From the NCBI RefSeq assembly GCF_031822435.1, contig NZ_JAVQLW010000001.1:1931501-1995500 (forward strand): 64,000 bases of DNA, written 5' to 3'. Below the pieces are notes generated by a model, which worked only from the letters and a program-made list of their open reading frames with translations, had not been told where the DNA came from and did no database searches. This DNA comes from Paracoccus sp. MBLB3053 (GTDB taxonomy: Bacteria; Pseudomonadota; Alphaproteobacteria; Rhodobacterales; Rhodobacteraceae). The first letter of the stretch is position 1, and each line of letters begins with the position of its first letter. A program made the position numbers and the translations under genes. Below, piece by piece: positions 20,439 to 28,946 of the stretch.

Positions 20439-21293
20439 ATGAGCATCGAACGTCTTGAACGCAGGCAGGGGGCGGCGCTGGTGGCGCCGGCCCTGATCTG
20501 GACCATCGCCTTTTTCGTTCTTCCATTTGCCGCGATGATCTGGATGTCGCTTACCCATATGGAGGGGCGGCAGGTCGTCAACGAGCCGGGTTTCGGGAAT
20601 TACCTGCGCATCTTTACGGACCCGTCGCTGTTCCGGGGCATCGTCGTTTCGCTTGAGATCACAAGCATCGTGACGGTCCTTTCGGTCATCCTGGCCTGGC
20701 CGCTGGCCTGGATCATCGCGACGCGGGTTCCCGAGCGTTGGCGCAGGCTTGCCCTGCTGCTTGCAGTCCTGCCGTTCTGGACGTCCTATGTCGTGCGATC
20801 CTATTCCTGGGCGCTGGTGCTTGGGGAAAACGGCATCGTGATGCAGAGCCTCATCCAGATCGGGTTGCTGGACACCCCGATCCAGATCATGGCGACGCGG
20901 GCCGCGACGATCATCGGTTTCGTCCATTTCTTCGTCATGCTGCTGACGCTCACGATATATTCGAATCTCGTCCAGCTTTCGCCGAACTATGCCCGCGCGG
21001 CCGAAGACCTTGGCGCGTCGCGCTGGCAGGTGATCCGTCTCGTGATCCTGCCGCTGACCCTGCCAGGCGTCGTGACCGGGGCATTCCTGACGTTCGTCCT
21101 ATGCATGGGCGACTATATCACGCCGCAGATCCTTGGCGGCAATTCCGAGCTGACCCTGCCGCAACTGATCATGCTGCAACTGGGACGACGTGGCGACTAT
21201 CCCATGGCTTCGGCACTGGCCGTCGTGCTGATGGTGCTGGTGACTTTGGCTTATGCCGGATGCGCCCGCTGGCTGAAGATGGAGCGGGTGTGA
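20439..21293 (+). CDS. ABC importer permease, PotB-like
   Basis: A 284-residue inner-membrane permease with six predicted helices and the EAA loop (ARAAEDLGASRWQVIRLVILPLTLPGV) that contacts the ATPase. The N-terminal helix and the SYVVRSYSWALVLG stretch fit the PotB/PotH type of polyamine importers. It starts 6 bases after the binding-protein stop and its TGA overlaps the next ATG by one base. Confidence 0.9.
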   Translation: MSIERLERRQGAALVAPALIWTIAFFVLPFAAMIWMSLTHMEGRQVVNEPGFGNYLRIFTDPSLFRGIVVSLEITSIVTVLSVILAWPLAWIIATRVPERWRRLALLLAVLPFWTSYVVRSYSWALVLGENGIVMQSLIQIGLLDTPIQIMATRAATIIGFVHFFVMLLTLTIYSNLVQLSPNYARAAEDLGASRWQVIRLVILPLTLPGVVTGAFLTFVLCMGDYITPQILGGNSELTLPQLIMLQLGRRGDYPMASALAVVLMVLVTLAYAGCARWLKMERV

Positions 21294-22063
21294 TGCGTTA
21301 TCTGTCCTGGGCCTATATGGCTGTGATCTATCTTTTCATCCTGCTGCCCGTCGGCGCGCTTGTGCTGTTTTCGTTTCAGGATGGGCGCTTGCCGGTGCCG
21401 CCGCTCAAGGGGGTGACGCTGGACTGGTATGCCAAGGTCCTTGCGGATCGCGACCTGATGGCCGCGCTTGGCAACTCCTTCCTCGTGGCCATCGGTTCGT
21501 CGGCGGTTGCGCTTGTGCTGGGTTTCATGGCCGCGTCGGGATTGTCGCGGGTGGTGCTGCCCGGATCGGTCCTGATGCGCGGTTTGCTGATCGCCCCCAT
21601 GACGGTCAGCTATCTGATCATCGGACTTGGCCTGCTTCAGGTGTTCAACACTGTCGGGGTCCGGCCTTCCCTGATGGCGACGGGGATCGGGCATGTGGTC
21701 ATCAACCTGCCGCTTTGCTTTTCGATCATCTACGCCGCGATGGGCGAGCATCAGCGCAATGCCATGCGCGCCGCGCGCGATCTCGGGGCCAGGGAATGGC
21801 AGGTGCTCGCGCTGATTTCGGCGCCCATGCTGGCGCCGGCTCTGGCGGCCGCCTTCTTCCTTTCCGTCACCTTCAGCTGGGATGAGTTCATCATCGCCTT
21901 CCTGCTGACGCGCTTCGACGTCACGCTGCCGGTCGAGATCTGGTCGATGCTGCGCTCTGGCCTGTCGCCTGCGACCAATGCCATCGGCTCGCTCGTCTTC
22001 CTCGTCTCGATCGCCGTGATCGTGACGCTTGAGCTTACCCTTTTCAGAAAGGCGCGCAAATGA
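21293..22063 (+). CDS. ABC importer permease, PotC-like
   Basis: A 256-residue permease, PotC/PotI type, with an N-terminal helix (WAYMAVIYLFILLPVGALVLFSF), a conserved SAVALVLGFMAASGLSR segment and the EAA loop AARDLGAREWQVLALISAPML. The start at 21293 is set by the TGATG overlap with the preceding permease; an open frame extends further upstream but only as antisense-like noise. The stop overlaps the ATPase start (ATGA). Confidence 0.9.
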   Translation: MRYLSWAYMAVIYLFILLPVGALVLFSFQDGRLPVPPLKGVTLDWYAKVLADRDLMAALGNSFLVAIGSSAVALVLGFMAASGLSRVVLPGSVLMRGLLIAPMTVSYLIIGLGLLQVFNTVGVRPSLMATGIGHVVINLPLCFSIIYAAMGEHQRNAMRAARDLGAREWQVLALISAPMLAPALAAAFFLSVTFSWDEFIIAFLLTRFDVTLPVEIWSMLRSGLSPATNAIGSLVFLVSIAVIVTLELTLFRKARK

Positions 22064-23094
22064 CCGCCGAAGTCCGTTTTGAAGCCGTCCATCACCGCTT
22101 CGGTCAGTTCACCGCTCTGGAGAAGGTCGATCTGACGATCGCACCGGGCGAATTTATCGTGCTGCTGGGGCCATCGGGCTGTGGCAAGACCACGCTTCTG
22201 TCGATCCTGGGCGGCTTCCTGACCCCGACCAGCGGCAAGGTTCTGATCAGCGGCAAGGACATGACGCAGGTCCCGCCGCGCCAGCGCCCGACCACGACCA
22301 TGTTTCAGGACTATGCCTTGTTCCCGCATATGTCTTTGCGGGAAAACGTGGCCTTCGGCCTGCGGATGCGGGGCGTGGGCAAGGCAGATCGCCGGTCCCG
22401 CGCGCAGGAGATGCTGGAGATGGTCGGGCTGGGCGACAAGGCGGGCCGCCGCCCGCACGAGCTTTCGGGCGGTCAGCGTCAGCGCGTCGCTCTGGCCCGC
22501 GCTCTTGCCGTCTCGCCCGATGTGCTGTTGCTGGACGAGCCTCTGGGGGCGCTTGACCTGAAGTTGCGCCGCCAGATGCAGGATGAACTGAAGGCGATCC
22601 AGCGCCGCGTCGGCACGACCTTCGTGCATGTGACCCATGACCAGGAAGAGGCGATGGCGGTCGCGGACCGTATCGTCGTGATGAACCATGGTCGCATCGA
22701 ACATTGCGGCACGCCCGAGGAAGTTTATCTGCAGCCCGCATCGCTGTTCTCGGCCGGGTTCATGGGGGAAATGAACCGCATCCCCGTGACGGCTTCGAGT
22801 TCGGGGGCAGAGACTGCATTCGGACAGCTTGCCCTGCCCATGCCGCAATCGCGCGGGGTGCTGTGCCTGCGACCTGAAAACGTCGGGCTGGCAGGCGATC
22901 TGGCACTGGGGCCCGCCCGGCTGGTCGATGCCTCGTTCTTCGGCAGCCATCATCGCTGCCATTTCGAACCGCTGGCCGCGCCCGGCGTCCAGCTTGTCGC
23001 CCATCTGCCGCAGGGCAGCCATCCCGCGCCGGGGCAGGAAGTCCAGCTTTACGCAAATCATCCCGTCATCCTGCGCGACGAGGCCGCGGCATGA
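22060..23094 (+). CDS. ABC importer ATP-binding protein, PotA-like
   Basis: A 344-residue ATPase. It has Walker A GPSGCGKTT, signature [15 protein letters not shown], Walker B LLLDEPLGALD and the switch His in VTHDQEEAM. A C-terminal TOBE-like regulatory region (from about residue 245) is typical of PotA/MalK-type subunits. It powers the two permeases immediately upstream. The stop overlaps the downstream MBL hydrolase start (ATGA), so the hydrolase is made with the transporter. Confidence 0.92.
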   Translation: MTAEVRFEAVHHRFGQFTALEKVDLTIAPGEFIVLLGPSGCGKTTLLSILGGFLTPTSGKVLISGKDMTQVPPRQRPTTTMFQDYALFPHMSLRENVAFGLRMRGVGKADRRSRAQEMLEMVGLGDKAGRRPHELSGGQRQRVALARALAVSPDVLLLDEPLGALDLKLRRQMQDELKAIQRRVGTTFVHVTHDQEEAMAVADRIVVMNHGRIEHCGTPEEVYLQPASLFSAGFMGEMNRIPVTASSSGAETAFGQLALPMPQSRGVLCLRPENVGLAGDLALGPARLVDASFFGSHHRCHFEPLAAPGVQLVAHLPQGSHPAPGQEVQLYANHPVILRDEAAA

Positions 23095-23819
23095 ACCGCG
23101 TGCCTGCACAGGACTGGTATCGGATACGAAGGCTTTCCGACGACATCACCTGGATCGACGAACCGTTCATCCGGGAATTTTATCGCTGCAATATCTGGCA
23201 TGTCCGCGGCCGGGACCGCGACATGCTGGTCGATAGCGGGATGGGGGTCGTGTCGCTGCGTGAATGGGTGCCGCTGGTCACCGAACGCCCGCTGGACGCG
23301 GTGGCGAGCCACATGCATTTCGATCATATCGGTTGTCACCACGAATTCGACTGCCGCCTGTGCCATTCGGCCGAGGCCGATATCCTGGCGCGGCCGACAC
23401 GGCAGAACACGCTGGCCGATCCCTATGTCGAAGACGGGATCTTCGACGCGATGCCGCCGCTGCCCTATCAGTCGGCAACCTATGCGGTGAAGTCCGCTCC
23501 GGCGACGCGGGTTCTTGAGGATGGCGACAGAATCGACCTGGGGGACCGAAATTTCGAAGTCATCCATACTCCCGGACATTCCCCGGGCGGGATTGCGTTG
23601 TGGGAAGCCGCGACGGGCATCCTCATATCAGGCGACATCGTCTATGACGGGCCGCTGATCGAGGACACCTACCACGCCGACCCCGCCGATTATCTCCGCT
23701 CGATGCGGAGGTTGCTGGACCTGCCTGTCAGGGTGGTCCATGGCGGGCATTTCGCGTCCTATTCCGGGCAGCGCCATCGCGAGATTATTCGCACCTGGCT
23801 TCAATCGCGCGAAAGCTGA
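23091..23819 (+). CDS. MBL-fold metallo-hydrolase coupled to the ABC importer
   Basis: A 242-residue metallo-beta-lactamase-fold hydrolase. The metal motif is SHMHFDHIGCHHEF (HxHxDH), followed by HTPGHSPGG, SGDIVYDG and a terminal VHGGHFAS histidine, so both metal sites look complete. No signal peptide is seen. Family members hydrolyse thioesters, lactones, esters or phosphodiesters. Translational coupling to the ATPase suggests it acts on the imported compound or a product of it. The reaction is unknown. Confidence 0.88.
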   Translation: MNRVPAQDWYRIRRLSDDITWIDEPFIREFYRCNIWHVRGRDRDMLVDSGMGVVSLREWVPLVTERPLDAVASHMHFDHIGCHHEFDCRLCHSAEADILARPTRQNTLADPYVEDGIFDAMPPLPYQSATYAVKSAPATRVLEDGDRIDLGDRNFEVIHTPGHSPGGIALWEAATGILISGDIVYDGPLIEDTYHADPADYLRSMRRLLDLPVRVVHGGHFASYSGQRHREIIRTWLQSRES

Positions 23820-23862
23820 GTGCCCGTCTTGATGTAGCAGACATCTCGGGCGCGCGTCTTCC

Positions 23863-24078
23863 TCAGACCGGAATGTCCTTTTCCGGATTGCCACATCTCC
23901 AGCGCTTGACCGTCCAGTTGGGATGAGTGCCGCTCCATCGCGCGACTTCAAACATCCCGGCCTTGGAACAGGTCGACAAGCTGACATCGCGCGCATCATA
24001 GAGCAATGAGAAGTCCTTGCAGTCACCTGCCGGCATCGAACCTTGCAAGCAGGCGGTGATCAATAGTTCAGTGAACAT
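23863..24078 (-). CDS. small conserved Rhodobacteraceae protein, unknown function
   Basis: A 71-residue protein starting MFTELLITACLQG, with three internal cysteines in addition to an N-terminal one, and the stretch FSLLYDARDVSLSTC. The start at 24078 is preferred because GGAGAG lies 7 bases upstream; an in-frame GTG 5 codons earlier overlaps that ribosome site. It resembles short uncharacterised proteins recurrent in Rhodobacteraceae with the same CKDFSLLYD core and a C-terminal W-x2-R-W-R-C pattern. No function is known. It stands alone between two oppositely oriented operons. Confidence 0.72.
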   Translation of the reverse strand: MFTELLITACLQGSMPAGDCKDFSLLYDARDVSLSTCSKAGMFEVARWSGTHPNWTVKRWRCGNPEKDIPV

Positions 24079-24352
24079 GACCGATCTCTCCACTTGTTAA
24101 TGCTGCTGACCCCGGGTTGAGCGCGGTCCCGTCCGGCAGAACACGGCGCCGGCTCGCCCGGGCAGGACACCCGTCCTGCAAGGCCAACATGCAACAGCGC
24201 ATGTGAATCTGGCGTGACCTGAATCGGAATAGGCGGGCGAATAACCGGGTTGCTTAGTGAAAATGGACAAATGGGACATGTGTGCTGCCCTTTCAGGCAG
24301 CGCTAACATGGGCCATGACGGCGTTTGGAAATATCCGATGCGCGACTCGGTC

Positions 24353-25264
24353 TCAGCGCTCGAAGGTTTCGCCCAGCGAAGCGACCGCATTCATCTTCAT
24401 GCGGGCGCGGTTCGATGAGATCACGCCAAGGATGAGGATCGTCACCAGATAGGGCAGGCTTGCCAGCAATTGCGAGGGCAGATGCCAGCCGACGGCCTGT
24501 CCGGTCAGTTCTGCAAGCGAGAGCGCGCCGAACAGGCAGGCGCCGAAGAAGACCCGCCCCGTCATCCAGGTTCCGAAGACGACCAGGGCCAGCGCGATCC
24601 AGCCGCGTCCGGCGATGATCCCGTCCGCCCAAAGCGGCGTGTAGACCGTCGCCGCATAGGCGCCCGCGATCCCTGCCATTGCCCCGCCAAAGGCGATGGC
24701 GCAGGCGCGCAGGACAAGAACAGGTGTCCCGATGGCCAGTGCGGCATGCGGGTTTTCACCCACCGCGCGGATCAGCAGGCCCAGACGGGTCGCCCGAAAC
24801 ACCCACCAGATCGAAACTGTGGCCAATAGGCCAAGCCAGACCACGATATCTTGCGAGAAGATGCCGCCGATCACGGGCAGCGAGGACAGGCCCGGCAGGC
24901 TGATTTCCTTCAATCCCGTGATCGTCAGGCTTTCATAGGGCTTGCCAATCAATGCGGACAATCCCAGCCCGAGAATGCCGATGGCAAGTCCGGCGGCCAC
25001 CTGGTTCGCGCGCAACCACAGGACCAGCGTCGCAAAGACCAGCGAAAGAGCCGCCCCGCCAAGCGCGGCCAGAACGAAGCCCGCGAAATGTCCGGCGCCA
25101 AGATAGACGGAGATGAAGCCGATCGCGGCCCCGAACGCCATCATGCCCTCGACGCCCAGGTTCAGGACGCCCGAGCGCTCGACGACCAATTCGCCCAGGG
25201 CGGCCAGCAGGAACGGCATGGCCGCAGCCAGCATGCCCGACAGGATGAACTCGATCGCGCTCAT
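24353..25264 (-). CDS. ABC permease of BMP/Nup-type nucleoside importer (second permease)
   Basis: A 303-residue permease of the branched-chain/ribose permease superfamily, matching the smaller permease (NupQ/YufQ type) of BMP-family nucleoside importers: LLAALGELVVERSGVLNLGVEGMMAFGA at the N-terminus is diagnostic. About nine helices are predicted. It is the last gene of an eight-gene minus-strand operon and overlaps the preceding permease by 4 bases (ATGA). Such systems import purine and pyrimidine nucleosides or, in some cases, free bases or riboflavin-like compounds. Confidence 0.9.
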   Translation of the reverse strand: MSAIEFILSGMLAAAMPFLLAALGELVVERSGVLNLGVEGMMAFGAAIGFISVYLGAGHFAGFVLAALGGAALSLVFATLVLWLRANQVAAGLAIGILGLGLSALIGKPYESLTITGLKEISLPGLSSLPVIGGIFSQDIVVWLGLLATVSIWWVFRATRLGLLIRAVGENPHAALAIGTPVLVLRACAIAFGGAMAGIAGAYAATVYTPLWADGIIAGRGWIALALVVFGTWMTGRVFFGACLFGALSLAELTGQAVGWHLPSQLLASLPYLVTILILGVISSNRARMKMNAVASLGETFER

Positions 25265-26331
25265 GCCTCGGCTCCCTTACCGAAGACCAGTCGGTAGCGC
25301 ACGAAGGTCACGCCGCCGAGGTAGAAGACCAGCAGCAAGCCCTGAACGACCCGGACCGCCGCGACCGGGAGGCCAGCAGAAACCATTGCGCTGTCGCCGC
25401 CGATGAAAAGCGCCGCCAGCAGGAAGGATGAAAACAGGATGCCGATCGGGTTCAGCCCACCCAGATAGGCCACGATGATCGCCGAATAGCCGTAACCTGT
25501 CGACACTGATCGTTGAAGCTGGCCCAGCGGACCGGCGACCTCGGCGGCTCCGGCAAGTCCGGCCGCCGCGCCACCGATCAGCAACGAAAGCCAGATTGCG
25601 CGGTTTTCCGAAAAGCCCGCATAGCTCGCGGCGCGCGGGGCCAGTCCGCCCACCAGCAGGCGGTAGCCGCCAAAGCTGTGCTGCATGTAAAGCCAGGCGG
25701 CCAGCGTCGCCGCCAGCGCGAACAGAAGCGATATGTTGACCCGCGTGCCCGGCAGAAGGGTCGGCAGCATGGCATCCCACTGGAACATGACGCTTTGCGG
25801 GAAATTGAAGCCCGCGGGGTCCTTCCACGGTCCCAGAAGCAGGTAGTTCAAGAGCTGCGCGGCGACCAGGCTCAGCATCAGCGTCACCAGGATCTCGCTC
25901 GCATTCAGATGGCTGCGCCAATAGGCCGGGATCGCGGCCCAGAGCATGCCGCCAAGCGCGCCCAGCACCATCATCAGCGGCCAGATCCAGCCCCCGGTTG
26001 CGGTCGGAAACCAGATCGGAATGGCCGAGGCAAAGATCGCGCCAAGGATCAGTTGCCCTTCGGCGCCGATATTGAAAACCTTTGCCCGGAACCCGATGGC
26101 GAGCCCCTGCGCGATCATGAGCAGGGGCGCCATTTTCAGCAACACTTCCGAAAAGCTGCCCCAGCTCAGGAACGGGTCGATCAGCAGCGCATGCAGTGCC
26201 CTGAGCGGCGGAGCGCCCAGAGCCGCGAAGAGCACGCCGCTTGTGACGACACTCAGCGCCAGGGTCGCCAGAATTCCAAACAATGCCGCGCGGGCCGAGG
26301 CGCGCTCGCGGCGGATCAGTCTAGCCCGCAT
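25261..26331 (-). CDS. ABC permease of BMP/Nup-type nucleoside importer (first permease)
   Basis: A 356-residue inner-membrane permease of the NupP/YufP type, with SEVLLKMAPLLMIAQGLAIGFRAKVFNIGAEGQL as the characteristic segment (residues about 62-95). Its start lies 11 bases inside the end of the ATPase gene. It pairs with the smaller permease downstream to form the membrane channel. Confidence 0.9.
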   Translation of the reverse strand: MRARLIRRERASARAALFGILATLALSVVTSGVLFAALGAPPLRALHALLIDPFLSWGSFSEVLLKMAPLLMIAQGLAIGFRAKVFNIGAEGQLILGAIFASAIPIWFPTATGGWIWPLMMVLGALGGMLWAAIPAYWRSHLNASEILVTLMLSLVAAQLLNYLLLGPWKDPAGFNFPQSVMFQWDAMLPTLLPGTRVNISLLFALAATLAAWLYMQHSFGGYRLLVGGLAPRAASYAGFSENRAIWLSLLIGGAAAGLAGAAEVAGPLGQLQRSVSTGYGYSAIIVAYLGGLNPIGILFSSFLLAALFIGGDSAMVSAGLPVAAVRVVQGLLLVFYLGGVTFVRYRLVFGKGAEA

Positions 26332-27835
26332 GAGCCGTCTCCTTCGCTCCGATCATCCATTCGCCCACTTCCTCTACCGTGGTCTGCGGCAGCGGCAACG
26401 AAGGCGACAGACGGCCGTGATGCAGCACATGCAGGCGATCGCAGATCTCGAAAAGTTCTTCGAGTTCCTCCGACACGACAAGCACAGCCTTGCCGGCATT
26501 GCGCATCGCGATAAGTCGCTGGCGGATCTGGGCCGAGGCCCCGATGTCGACGCCCCAGGTGGGCTGGGCGACGAAGATAAGATCGGGATCAAGCATGATC
26601 TCGCGACCCATGATGAATTTCTGCAGGTTCCCGCCCGAAAGCGAGCCGGCCTCGGCCTTGGGGCCAGAGGCGCGCACGTCGAAATCTGCCATGCATCTGC
26701 GGGTGAAATCGGCTTCCTTGCGGCGGTTGATGAGACCACGGCGCACGAGGCCGCGCCGATGCGCGGTCAGCAGGCTGTTGTCGGCCAGCGACATCTCGGG
26801 CACCGCACCGCGACCCAGCCTGTCTTCAGGGACAAAGGCAAAGCCCAGCTTGCGCCGGGCGGCGGCCCCCATTCGGCCAACCGGCCGGCCCAGGATGCGG
26901 ACCACGTCGCGCTTGTCGGCGGTCAGGGAGGTTTCGCCCGAGATCAGAGCGGCCAGTTCGGTTTGACCATTTCCCGAAACGCCCGCAATGCCGACGATTT
27001 CGCCGGCACGGACCTGAAGGCTCGGGAGGGAAAGCGACACGCCGAAGGGATCGTCGGACGGATAGGACAGGCCCGCGATGTCCAGCATGACCTTGCCTTC
27101 GGGCATGGCTTTCGCGGGCAGGGGGGCCGGCATGGCGCGCCCGATCATCAGGGTGGCCAGCGCGTTGGCGCTATGCGCACGGGGATCGACCTCACCCGCC
27201 ACGCGGCCCGCGCGCAGGATGGTGGCACGGTCGCACAGCGCGCGGATCTCTTCGAGCTTGTGCGAGATGAACAGGATCGACACCCCGCCGTCGCGCAGCT
27301 TGCGCAGGGTCTCGAAAAGCAGTTCGACACTTTGCGGGGCAAGCACCGAGGTCGGCTCGTCAAGGATCAGCAGCTTCGGTTCCAGCATCAGGCAACGCAG
27401 GATTTCGACCCGCTGTCGCTCACCCACGGAAAGCGAATGCACGAGCGCGTTGGGATTGACCTCAAGTCCGTATTGCGCGCCGAGGCTGCGGATACGCTGG
27501 GCGAGCGCAGCCTTGCGGCCCGGGACGATCAGGGAAATGTTCTCGGTGACGGTCAGTGTCTCGAAGAGCGAGAAATGCTGAAAGACCATGCCGATCCCCA
27601 GCCCGCGCGCCTCGGCGGGCGAGCCGGGGCTGACAGGTTTGGCCTGCCACTCCATGCCGCCTTCATCGGGTGTCTCTACCCCGTAGATCAGTTTCATCAG
27701 GGTCGATTTTCCCGCCCCGTTCTCACCCAGAATGGCGTGAATGGAATGGGGCATGACATCAAGATCGATGGCCGCGTTGGCGGCCACCGTTCCGTAGGAT
27801 TTCGAGATGCCGCGAAGGCGCAGAAGCGGCTGCAT
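26321..27835 (-). CDS. tandem-domain ABC ATPase of BMP/Nup-type importer
   Basis: A 504-residue protein with two nucleotide-binding domains, as in NupO/RbsA. The first has Walker A GENGAGKSTLMKL, signature LSVGERQRVEILR and Walker B LLILDEPTSVL. The second has a poorer Walker A (GVSGNGQTEL) and signature LSGGNLQKFIMGRE, the usual asymmetry in this class. It lies 3 bases after the BMP-binding-protein stop. It energises import of the purine-type substrate expected from the operon. Confidence 0.92.
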   Translation of the reverse strand: MQPLLRLRGISKSYGTVAANAAIDLDVMPHSIHAILGENGAGKSTLMKLIYGVETPDEGGMEWQAKPVSPGSPAEARGLGIGMVFQHFSLFETLTVTENISLIVPGRKAALAQRIRSLGAQYGLEVNPNALVHSLSVGERQRVEILRCLMLEPKLLILDEPTSVLAPQSVELLFETLRKLRDGGVSILFISHKLEEIRALCDRATILRAGRVAGEVDPRAHSANALATLMIGRAMPAPLPAKAMPEGKVMLDIAGLSYPSDDPFGVSLSLPSLQVRAGEIVGIAGVSGNGQTELAALISGETSLTADKRDVVRILGRPVGRMGAAARRKLGFAFVPEDRLGRGAVPEMSLADNSLLTAHRRGLVRRGLINRRKEADFTRRCMADFDVRASGPKAEAGSLSGGNLQKFIMGREIMLDPDLIFVAQPTWGVDIGASAQIRQRLIAMRNAGKAVLVVSEELEELFEICDRLHVLHHGRLSPSLPLPQTTVEEVGEWMIGAKETAHAG

Positions 27836-27838
27836 CGG

Positions 27839-28933
27839 TTACTTCGGCAGCGGCGTCACGACGCCCTGAACGTGGTAATCCATGGCCAGCACCTGGTCGT
27901 CGGGGATGATCGCCCCCGCAGCCGCGACCTCGGTCCCGTCGGCTTTCACGATCGGTCCGGTAAAGGGGTTGAAGCTGCCGTCGGCCATCTTGGCGCGGGC
28001 TTCCTCGATCCTGGTCATGGCATCGGCCGGGATGTCGGCGTTCCAGTCGGACACCTTGATCACGCCCTCGGAAATGCCCAGCCAATGCGAAGACCCCTTG
28101 AATTCGCCTGCCAGATGCGCCTCGATTTCGGCCTTGAAATAGGGCGCCCAGTCGGTTTCCACGCAGCCAAGATAGGTCTTGGGCGCATAGGATTTCATCG
28201 ACGAGTTCAGGTTGAAGGCATAGACGCCCGCCTCTTCGCAGGCGGCAATCACCGAAGGCGTGTCCTGCGCGTTCGAGAAGATCACGTCGACACCTTGCGA
28301 GATCAGCGCCTTGGCTGCCGATTGTTCCTTGGCCGGGTCGAACCACGAGTTCACCCAGACGACGGACACTTCGATTTCCGGGTCGATGGCGCGCGCGCCC
28401 AGTGCAAAGGCGTTGATCGAGGTGATCAGTTCAGGAATGGCGAAGGCCGAAACCGAGCCGAGCTTCTTCGATTTCGTGACGGCTGCGGCCGCCATGCCCA
28501 TCAGGTAGGTGCCCTCGAAGTTCTTGGCCGCGAAATTCGAGAAATTCGGCGCGACCTGATATCCCGAGGCGTGGATCACCGTCACGTCGGGAAAGCGGCG
28601 CGCGAGCTGCAGCGCGCCGTTCTGATAGCCGAATGAGCCCGCGAGCACGAGCTTGTTGCCGTCGGCGACCGTCTTTTGCATGATCCGGTCGGCATCGGGG
28701 CCTTCCATGATGTTGTCCAGCACGGTGATGTTGATCGGGGTCGCAATCTCGGCCTTGGCCTTTTCCAGACCCGAAGCCAGCGCGTGGGTCCAGCCGACAT
28801 CCCCATTCGGCGAAGGGGCGATCAGCGCGACGCCAAGCGGTTCGTCGGCGCGCGCCATTTTCGGCAGGCCAAGGGCGGCGGCACCGGCAAGTGCGGCTCC
28901 GGTGGTCAGGAACTGACGGCGATTTTGGGACAT
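27839..28933 (-). CDS. BMP-family substrate-binding protein, Tat signal
   Basis: A 364-residue BMP (Med/PnrA-like) binding protein with a twin-arginine export signal (NRRQFLTTGAALAGAAALG). The mature start EPLGVALIAPSPNGDVGWTHALASG is followed by GSFGYQNGALQLARRFPDV. PnrA-type relatives bind purine nucleosides, with aromatic stacking on the base. The gene lies 13 bases after the deaminase-like amidohydrolase, so catabolic enzymes and importer are co-transcribed. The exact ligand is not readable from the sequence. Confidence 0.9.
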   Translation of the reverse strand: MSQNRRQFLTTGAALAGAAALGLPKMARADEPLGVALIAPSPNGDVGWTHALASGLEKAKAEIATPINITVLDNIMEGPDADRIMQKTVADGNKLVLAGSFGYQNGALQLARRFPDVTVIHASGYQVAPNFSNFAAKNFEGTYLMGMAAAAVTKSKKLGSVSAFAIPELITSINAFALGARAIDPEIEVSVVWVNSWFDPAKEQSAAKALISQGVDVIFSNAQDTPSVIAACEEAGVYAFNLNSSMKSYAPKTYLGCVETDWAPYFKAEIEAHLAGEFKGSSHWLGISEGVIKVSDWNADIPADAMTRIEEARAKMADGSFNPFTGPIVKADGTEVAAAGAIIPDDQVLAMDYHVQGVVTPLPK

Positions 28934-28946
28934 CCTGGCTAATCCT

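Noticed and set aside
24097..24352. Gap between the small conserved protein and the nucleoside permease, with an open minus-strand frame and a GCTGCC/GGCAGC hairpin near 24290.
   Set aside because: The frame lacks homology-like content; the hairpin has no T-run on the minus strand, so I do not call a gene or terminator.
25946..28636. Plus-strand open frame of about 900 codons across the BMP importer genes.
   Set aside because: It is antisense to three recognisable genes; its His/Arg/Gly/Gln-rich product has no domain and results from high-GC codon bias.
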